From: Candidatus Nanoarchaeia archaeon
GTDB lineage: Archaea; Nanobdellota; Nanobdellia; Woesearchaeales; WJIZ01
Assembly (NCBI GenBank): GCA_028279765.1
Contig: JANQND010000011.1
Coordinates: forward strand, 94,976 to 129,876
DNA length: 34,901 bases
Direction: 5' to 3'
Shown: in pieces, positions 30,403 through 34,901 of the stretch
How positions within the stretch are numbered: the first letter of the stretch is position 1
How the letters are laid out: every line of letters starts with the position of its first letter
Translations under genes and position numbers: made by a program
The notes under the pieces: model-generated
Database searches by the model: none
What the model saw: only the letters and a program-made list of their open reading frames with translations
Told to the model about the DNA's origin: nothing

Positions 30403-31161
30403 TTATCGTAGCGTTTTTGCAAGATACCGATCCCTTATCAGAATACTAAGATAATCAATAATAATCACCGCAACAAAAGTGATTAGTAGTAACATCAGCA
30501 CTTTATCATATTCCAAAAACCGAAGATAGCTGCCTAAATAGAATCCTATTCCTCCTGCACCGACAAAACCGAGGATAGTGGATGAGCGCACGTTATACTC
30601 GAACATAAACAAGAGTTGGCTCAAAAGGTTATTTGCGGCTTCAGGAAGTGCAGCAAAGCGGATGATCTGCAGTTTATTTGCACCGGTGGATGAGATCGCC
30701 TCTAGTGGCTCATTGCTTATGCCCTCGATTGCTTCATACTGCAGCTTTCCTAAATATCCTACTGTGTACATCATCACCGCTAAGACTCCGGCAAAGGGTC
30801 CGGTTCCTACCATAATTACAAAGATCACTGCCCATAATAATGAGGGAAGGGTCCTGAGCATGGCAAGAACTGCTCTTGCAGGCACAATGAATCGCTTACT
30901 GAAGAGATTTCGAGCAGACAAGGTTGCAAGAGGCAATGCAAGGATAGTTCCTAAGATCGTTCCTATGAAAGCAATTTGCAGGGTTTCCAGGATTGCTATC
31001 GCACCGATCGTAAGCATGCTGGTATCCGGAGGAAAGGAATCTGCAAAGAGTTCTGCCAGGTTAGGTATTCCTGCAAAGAAATCTGAAGGATCAATCTTGA
31101 GATTTACTGAGAATACTACGAATAAAGCAAGAATGATGCCATAGAATATTCCTTTTTTCAT
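30403..31161 (-). CDS. Phosphonate-type ABC transporter permease
   Basis: 252 residues with about six membrane segments. The EAA-type coupling motif (LEAISSTGANKLQIIRFAALPEA) contacts the ATPase. The sequence order (TLQIAFIGTILGTILALPLATLSARNL, FEYNVRSSTILGFVGAGGIGFYLGSYLRF) matches PhnE permeases of phosphonate/phosphite importers. Its ATG overlaps the stop of the ATPase gene by four bases. It is the last gene of the transporter operon that begins at 32849. Confidence 0.92.
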   Translation of the reverse strand: MKKGIFYGIILALFVVFSVNLKIDPSDFFAGIPNLAELFADSFPPDTSMLTIGAIAILETLQIAFIGTILGTILALPLATLSARNLFSKRFIVPARAVLAMLRTLPSLLWAVIFVIMVGTGPFAGVLAVMMYTVGYLGKLQYEAIEGISNEPLEAISSTGANKLQIIRFAALPEAANNLLSQLLFMFEYNVRSSTILGFVGAGGIGFYLGSYLRFLEYDKVLMLLLITFVAVIIIDYLSILIRDRYLAKTLR

Positions 31162-31898
31162 TGCTGCACCTGAGCAAACGCTTTATTGAGAAGCTTGTCA
31201 GTGATGGCCGATTTCGGGAATACTCCTTTGTTTTTCCCTTCGCGCAGGATCATGATCTGATCGCCGATAGATTTTGCGATTTTGAGATCATGCTCTACCA
31301 TAACGATAGTAGTCCCAAACTTGTCCCTGAGCTTTTGCAGCTGCTTGGTAATCTGCTGCACTAGAATAATATCTAAATCAGAGAGCATCTCATCAGCAAG
31401 CAGAATCTTAGGCTTTTGCATGAATGCCCGGGCAATAGCGACTCTTCTTTTTTCCCCCCCGCTAAGCTCAAGGACCCGCTTATTTTTCTTTGCCTGCAAC
31501 CCGACCATAGAGAGCAGCTTGCTTGCTAAGGCCTTTTCTTTGCCAGGAAATATCTTTAGTAGTGACTGCCAGGTTCCGACCCGTGCCAGCGACCCTGCAA
31601 GCACGTTCTCCAGTGCAGTCATCGACTGGATAAGGCCCAGGTGCTGGGGAATGTATCCGATATTTTTCTTTATGTTCAGTTGCTTATTTTTTCTGCTTTT
31701 TTCACCCAGAATAGAAAGAGATCCTCTCTTAGGCAAGAGCAAGCCATTCATTAGCTTTACTAAGGAGGTTTTACCGGCACCGCTTGGACCAATAACTACT
31801 GCGATGGTGCCCTCAGGTATGCTGCAGCTTACTTCTTTTATAATGTATTCTCCATTATACCCTGCGCTTACGTTCGTTAATTCAATAGCGTTTTTCAT
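31158..31898 (-). CDS. Phosphonate-type ABC transporter ATPase
   Basis: 246 residues. Walker A is GPSGAGKT near residue 37, the Q-loop is YIPQHLGL, the signature is LSGGEKRRVAIARA and Walker B is ILLADEMLSDLD, followed by the switch His in MVEHDL. The sequence resembles PhnC. It energises import by the permease encoded next, whose gene it overlaps (ATGA). It starts 18 bases after the binding-protein gene. Confidence 0.93.
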   Translation of the reverse strand: MKNAIELTNVSAGYNGEYIIKEVSCSIPEGTIAVVIGPSGAGKTSLVKLMNGLLLPKRGSLSILGEKSRKNKQLNIKKNIGYIPQHLGLIQSMTALENVLAGSLARVGTWQSLLKIFPGKEKALASKLLSMVGLQAKKNKRVLELSGGEKRRVAIARAFMQKPKILLADEMLSDLDIILVQQITKQLQKLRDKFGTTIVMVEHDLKIAKSIGDQIMILREGKNKGVFPKSAITDKLLNKAFAQVQQ

Positions 31899-31916
31899 GT
31901 AATGAAATAAAAAAAA

Positions 31917-32849
31917 TTAACTCTTTGCTTTTGTTTTTTTTGCCAGGACTTTGTCCTGTATTCCGGTTAGTGCTTCGAATGCAGGGCCGAAATCTCCAAG
32001 ATGATCCTGGGTGCTTGTTGCAACTAAACCATCAACACCATAGAGTTCCTTGATGATGTGCACATTTTCCGGCATATTCAGTTTAAGCATAGCGGTAACA
32101 AATTTGCTTTTAAACTCTTCTGGCAGGTGCTGTCCTACCATGATTGGATGTGACGGCACTTTTCCTAAGCGCTCAAGGGTTACAATTTTTGCCTGATCTT
32201 CTTCACTGAGGAATTTCTCAGGGGCATCATGCGCGCCACCGGCAATGTCTACTTTTCCATCTGCTAACAATGTTAGGGCTTGCTCGTATCCTCCTGCAAC
32301 ATTATAGCTTTCAAACTGATCCTGCAGTGCTTTTTCCAGACTTGCAAAGTCATCCCCTTCTACGGTTACTAAGCCTCTCTTTACCATCGTCCCCATGGGA
32401 AGAATAAATCCGCTTGATCCAGTCCAGCTGGTAAATGCAATACGTTTTCCTACAGCATCTTCTAATGAGGCCAATCCACTGTCCTTTGTGGTGAACACTT
32501 CACCATAATAGAACGGGTTTCCATTTTTGAGCTCTGCCAGGACAACCTCTGCTCCTGCACTTTTGTGGGCAAGCCATCCTGGGCCGGAGTCCATGAATGC
32601 AGCATCGATATGAGCGAATCTCAAACCTTCCATAAGTGGTTCGTAAGAGGTAGGAACGACTACCTCAACCTCAACCTTGAGTTCTTGCTCTAAAAAGCTC
32701 GCTAGCTGCTCTGCTTTCGGCGTTAGTTCTGATGCTCTTTCAGCCGGAATGAAACCAATGGTAAATGGCCTTGCTTCTTGTGTCTGTACTTGACATCCTA
32801 GCAATAGTAGTGTTAGGAGGGTTAGTGCTATAATGTAGTTTCTTTTCAT
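31917..32849 (-). CDS. Phosphonate/phosphite-type binding lipoprotein
   Basis: 310 residues. The signal ends in a lipobox (LLLLGC), so it is a membrane-bound receptor outside the cell. The core is of the PhnD/PtxB type: FTIGFIPAERASELTPKAEQLASFLEQ, then AHIDAAFMDSGPGWLAHK, GKRIAFTSWTGSSGFILPMG and ALTLLADGKVDIAGG, which form the two-lobed periplasmic-binding fold. Ligand probably a phosphonate, phosphite or similar small anion; no C-P lyase genes are near. A ribosome binding site AAAGGT precedes the ATG. The leader contains the family C element. Confidence 0.92.
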   Translation of the reverse strand: MKRNYIIALTLLTLLLLGCQVQTQEARPFTIGFIPAERASELTPKAEQLASFLEQELKVEVEVVVPTSYEPLMEGLRFAHIDAAFMDSGPGWLAHKSAGAEVVLAELKNGNPFYYGEVFTTKDSGLASLEDAVGKRIAFTSWTGSSGFILPMGTMVKRGLVTVEGDDFASLEKALQDQFESYNVAGGYEQALTLLADGKVDIAGGAHDAPEKFLSEEDQAKIVTLERLGKVPSHPIMVGQHLPEEFKSKFVTAMLKLNMPENVHIIKELYGVDGLVATSTQDHLGDFGPAFEALTGIQDKVLAKKTKAKS

Positions 32850-32889
32850 TTTGTTACCTTTCTGTTTTAGTTAATGCTTTAGTTGTTGA

Positions 32890-32971
32890 CAGCAACAATA
32901 ATGGCAGGCGAACCGATTTTTGCAGAGCAAAAATCTTGGAATGAGACATTCCATTCGCGCCATTGTTGCTG
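32890..32971. repeat. Multi-hairpin element, family C, copy 2, in the phnD-type leader
   Basis: Outer arms CAGCAACAATAATGGC (from 32890) and GCCATTGTTGCTG (to 32971) carry the same extra TAA as copy 1 at 1760-1892. Inside are GATTTTTGC/GCAAAAATC (32915-32923 with 32927-32935) and GGAATG/CATTCC (32938-32943 with 32947-32952), both with AGA loops. The TATA box of the transporter operon lies at 32991-33002, so its transcript should start at or next to base 32971. The element would then form the very 5' end of that mRNA. Confidence 0.8.
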
Positions 32972-32990
32972 TTTTATCCTCTTTTTTCAC

Positions 32991-33020
32991 AATATTTATA
33001 TAGGAATTAACAATAGTTAA
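32991..33020 (-). promoter_or_regulatory. Promoter of the ABC transporter operon with adjoining inverted repeat
   Basis: TATATAAATATT on the minus strand (32991-33002) is the TATA box; the predicted start is near 32971. Just upstream, TTAAC-AATA-GTTAA (33007-33020) is a small inverted repeat at the place of the BRE, a possible Lrp site. Confidence 0.5.
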
Positions 33021-33086
33021 GTTTCGATCAGTACTTAAAGCTAACTGACGTATTGTACGTAAATATGCGAATAGCATCCTTGTGAA

Positions 33087-33101
33087 GTGCGAATTTCGCA
33101 C
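33087..33101. promoter_or_regulatory. 15-base palindrome at the start of the Lrp gene
   Basis: GTGCGAA-T-TTCGCAC is a perfect inverted repeat with one central base. The GTAAATATG box at 33059-33067 predicts a transcription start at about 33088, inside the palindrome. This is a classic place for autorepression. Confidence 0.5.
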
Positions 33102-33114
33102 CAACGAAAACGAA

Positions 33115-33552
33115 ATGAAAATGATGGACGAAACAGATCAAAAAATTGTAGCGATTCTACAGAGGAATGCCAGGACTCCTTTCTTGGAAATTGCTAAATC
33201 TCTTGGAATTGCCGAGTCAACGGTACGAAAGCGGGTAAAGGTTCTTGAGGGAAAGGGAGCAATCAGAAAATATTCTGCTCTTGTTGATCCGACAAAAATG
33301 GGCTTTGGCTCTGTTGCGTATGTGGGTGTGGATGTGATGCCTGAGCACTTCCTCTCTGTTTCTAAGAAATTAACTGATTATGATGAAATTCGTGTGGTGA
33401 CGACGTGCAGCGGCGATCATTCTATCATGACCGAGATCTGGATGGAGGACAGCCATCAATTACGGCGCTTTATTTCTGATAAGATAGAGACCCTGACAGG
33501 CGTTACCCGGACCTGCCCTGCGATTGTTGCAGATACCCTGAAGGCGCATTAG
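33115..33552 (+). CDS. Lrp/AsnC-family transcription regulator
   Basis: 145 residues from the ATG at 33115. GTG at 33082 is in frame, but it would precede the predicted transcript start, and the family begins just before DETDQKIVAIL. Another ATG at 33121 is possible. HTH at about 5-50 (LEIAKSLGIAESTVRKRVKVLEGKGAIRKY), then the RAM ligand-binding domain (SVAYVGVDV ... VVTTCSGDHSIMTEIWM). It usually senses amino acids or similar small molecules. It is divergent from the ABC transporter operon and probably controls it as well as itself. Confidence 0.9.
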   Translation: MKMMDETDQKIVAILQRNARTPFLEIAKSLGIAESTVRKRVKVLEGKGAIRKYSALVDPTKMGFGSVAYVGVDVMPEHFLSVSKKLTDYDEIRVVTTCSGDHSIMTEIWMEDSHQLRRFISDKIETLTGVTRTCPAIVADTLKAH

Positions 33553-33578
33553 ATTTTTCTTTACTTTTGAATAATAAA

Positions 33579-33599
33579 CTTTATATATTCGTTGGAGAT
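33579..33599 (+). promoter_or_regulatory. Promoter and ribosome binding site of the aldolase gene
   Basis: CTTTATATATTC is centred 25 bases before the ATG at 33610, and GGAGAT lies at 33594-33599. If the transcript starts near the ATG it is leaderless and the GGAGAT is not used. Confidence 0.5.
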
Positions 33600-33609
33600 T
33601 TGATTTTTC

Positions 33610-34635
33610 ATGGTTATCTGGACACCTAAAACAATTCTGGGGAAAGGGAATATTTTGGCTGCAGATGAAAGTCCAACTACTATGAACAAGCGGCTTGCAG
33701 CTGTTGGCATTCCTAAAGAAAAAGAATATCGTAATGCTTGGCGTGAAGTTCTCGCTACTGCCCCTGCTACGCACATATATGCAGGAGCAATTATTTTACA
33801 TCCCGAGAGTTTTAAAATCTTGATAGAGGGTCAACCGATAGGAGAATATCTCTTTGATCACAATGTTGCTCCTATTGTAAAGGTTGATGAAGGAATTGAG
33901 CATACTATTGGAAAATATGAAGAAGCAATAACTAAGGGGCTTGGCACACTTCCTGATAGACTTACTGAATACAAAGCTCAAGGTGCAGTCGGAACCAAAT
34001 GGAGAGCAACGTACCTGATAGGGGAAAATACTCCTAGCCATGAGGCAATATATAAAAATGCTGATGTACTTGCTCAATACGCGAAAGCAGTTGTTGATGC
34101 TGATATGGTTCCTATTGTTGAGCCTGAAGTATTGATGGCAGGAGACCATGGAATTGACAAAGCACTATATGAAAATCAAAAGGTTCTTACGGCTGTGAAA
34201 AATCATTTGGACGAGTATAATGTAGATATTGGAAAAATCATACTCAAACCAAGTATGGTTATTCCAGGACTGGATTATCAAGGAGATGACCTGTATCTGG
34301 AGGATGTGGCTAAAAAAACTAACCAAGTCTTATCTGAGGTTTTTCCACGTGGTGTTGATGATTCCTTCTTATCGGGTGGCCAAGGAGATGAAATAGGGTT
34401 ATACCATTTAATGGCAATAAATCAGGCGTTAAATGGTTTTGATGCGGTTTTGGGCTATCGCAGAGCATCTTTTGGAAGGATATTCGTGAATGAACCTCTA
34501 AAGGGTTGGGCAACAGGATATATGGATAGATCTTCTGATACATTAGCTCAGAACCTGCTTATGGAAAGGTTGAAAGCTGCTCATCTCGCATCAAATGGAG
34601 TTATGCACGAACTTAACTTGAGCTACCAAGGCTAA
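33610..34635 (+). CDS. Class I fructose-bisphosphate aldolase
   Basis: 341 residues of the PF00274-type (glycolytic) aldolase, which splits fructose 1,6-bisphosphate into two triose phosphates. Visible motifs: ILAADES near residue 15, GTKWRA (K130), VEPEVLMAGDH (E171, E173) and the Schiff-base Lys in ILKPSMVIPG (K213), then FLSGGQ. Most archaea use the DhnA/FbaB-type or the bifunctional FBP aldolase/phosphatase, so this animal/bacterial-type enzyme is unusual and suggests transfer. It is transcribed alone from a TATA box 25 bases upstream. No other glycolytic gene is in the window. Confidence 0.95.
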   Translation: MVIWTPKTILGKGNILAADESPTTMNKRLAAVGIPKEKEYRNAWREVLATAPATHIYAGAIILHPESFKILIEGQPIGEYLFDHNVAPIVKVDEGIEHTIGKYEEAITKGLGTLPDRLTEYKAQGAVGTKWRATYLIGENTPSHEAIYKNADVLAQYAKAVVDADMVPIVEPEVLMAGDHGIDKALYENQKVLTAVKNHLDEYNVDIGKIILKPSMVIPGLDYQGDDLYLEDVAKKTNQVLSEVFPRGVDDSFLSGGQGDEIGLYHLMAINQALNGFDAVLGYRRASFGRIFVNEPLKGWATGYMDRSSDTLAQNLLMERLKAAHLASNGVMHELNLSYQG

Positions 34636-34705
34636 TGGCTTATTCTCTTAATTGATTACTTTCTCTCTTCCTAAAATTTATAACTAATAAGGTGTTTTAC
34701 TCTCT

Positions 34706-34901
34706 TCATAGCATAGAGGGTAAAACAGATATAAGTTTTTCAAGACGGTAGCCGGGTTCAGTAGCTTTTTGGTCAGTTGCTTCTACCAAAGCCCCATCCC
34801 TTATGTACGGATGCATTAGTCTTTTTTCTCTATATGGTTTTTGTTCTCGGTTGACCACCTCAACCACTGCTTGGCTATCTGGTAGCATCTGAGTAGCCAA
34901 A
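34706..34901 (-). CDS. C-terminal end of an unknown protein, 5' end outside the window
   Basis: An open frame enters from the right edge and ends at 34706 (about 65 codons). The visible part is polar (VVEVVNREQKPYREKRLMHPYIRDGALVEATD, then EPGYRLEKLI). It converges with the aldolase gene, 70 bases apart. No family is recognised from this fragment. Confidence 0.45.
   Translation of the reverse strand, partial: LATQMLPDSQAVVEVVNREQKPYREKRLMHPYIRDGALVEATDQKATEPGYRLEKLISVLPSML

Overview
The window reads as a chromosomal segment of an archaeon, most likely a DPANN lineage of the Woesearchaeota/Pacearchaeota type. The archaeal signs are visible directly. Many genes have a TATA-like box about 25-30 nt before the start codon and no leader. 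There is a tRNA-Ser with an intron in the T-loop, a histone-fold DUF1931 protein, an archaeal-type GluRS, and surface proteins with lipoboxes, LamG and dystroglycan/cadherin-like folds. The lineage name is an inference from gene style and was not tested by phylogeny. Several metabolic enzymes look bacterial in type (MetK, type 1 IDI, class I FBP aldolase), which suggests transfer into the lineage.

Layout. 1-4057 (minus): two unrecognised genes, a CRM/YhbY RNA-binding protein, and a Kef-type antiporter translationally coupled to a 56-residue ribbon-helix-helix protein at 3887-4057. 4216-6208: an EamA transporter and a surface protein. 6437-8399: an XRE-CBS regulator divergent from metK. 8611-9329: two exported proteins, the second a truncated LamG protein. 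9512-12599: a Cas4/RecB-like nuclease, then a minus-strand operon (TM-helix/MscS-like channel, amidohydrolase, helical protein, lipoprotein). 12701-15689: a GATase divergent from a GCS2-type ligase, plus small proteins. 15800-18379: ftsZ followed by a TPR-like and a coiled-coil gene, convergent with a receiver domain that lacks its phospho-Asp. 18582-21215: a tautomerase, a broken and permuted HAD gene, two coiled-coil genes and the histone-fold gene. 21401-24477: gltX, idi and an unknown gene, divergent from a double-AsnC regulator. 25671-28073: an envelope cluster ending in a membrane-anchored winged-helix regulator. 28089-30337: a small helical gene, tRNA-Ser(GGA) and a SulP transporter. 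30403-34635: a phosphonate-type ABC operon divergent from an Lrp regulator, then class I aldolase. A partial gene ends the window.

The most unusual feature is a set of six intergenic multi-hairpin elements in three families, two copies each: 6256-6423 and 13333-13500; 7051-7144 and 21285-21389; 1760-1892 and 32890-32971. Each copy has a closing outer stem and inner hairpins. The two members of a family keep the architecture although much of the inner sequence differs, and one stem shows a compensatory C-G to T-A change. Two of the families share a small hairpin followed by a CAACCC-type tail. No transposase is present in the window, so these could be MITE-like elements or structured RNAs/DNAs with a function.

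Other points worth attention are the T-loop-intron tRNA, the circularly permuted and frameshifted HAD gene, the ftsZ-linked TPR and coiled-coil genes, and several palindromes that sit exactly over predicted transcription starts of regulator genes.
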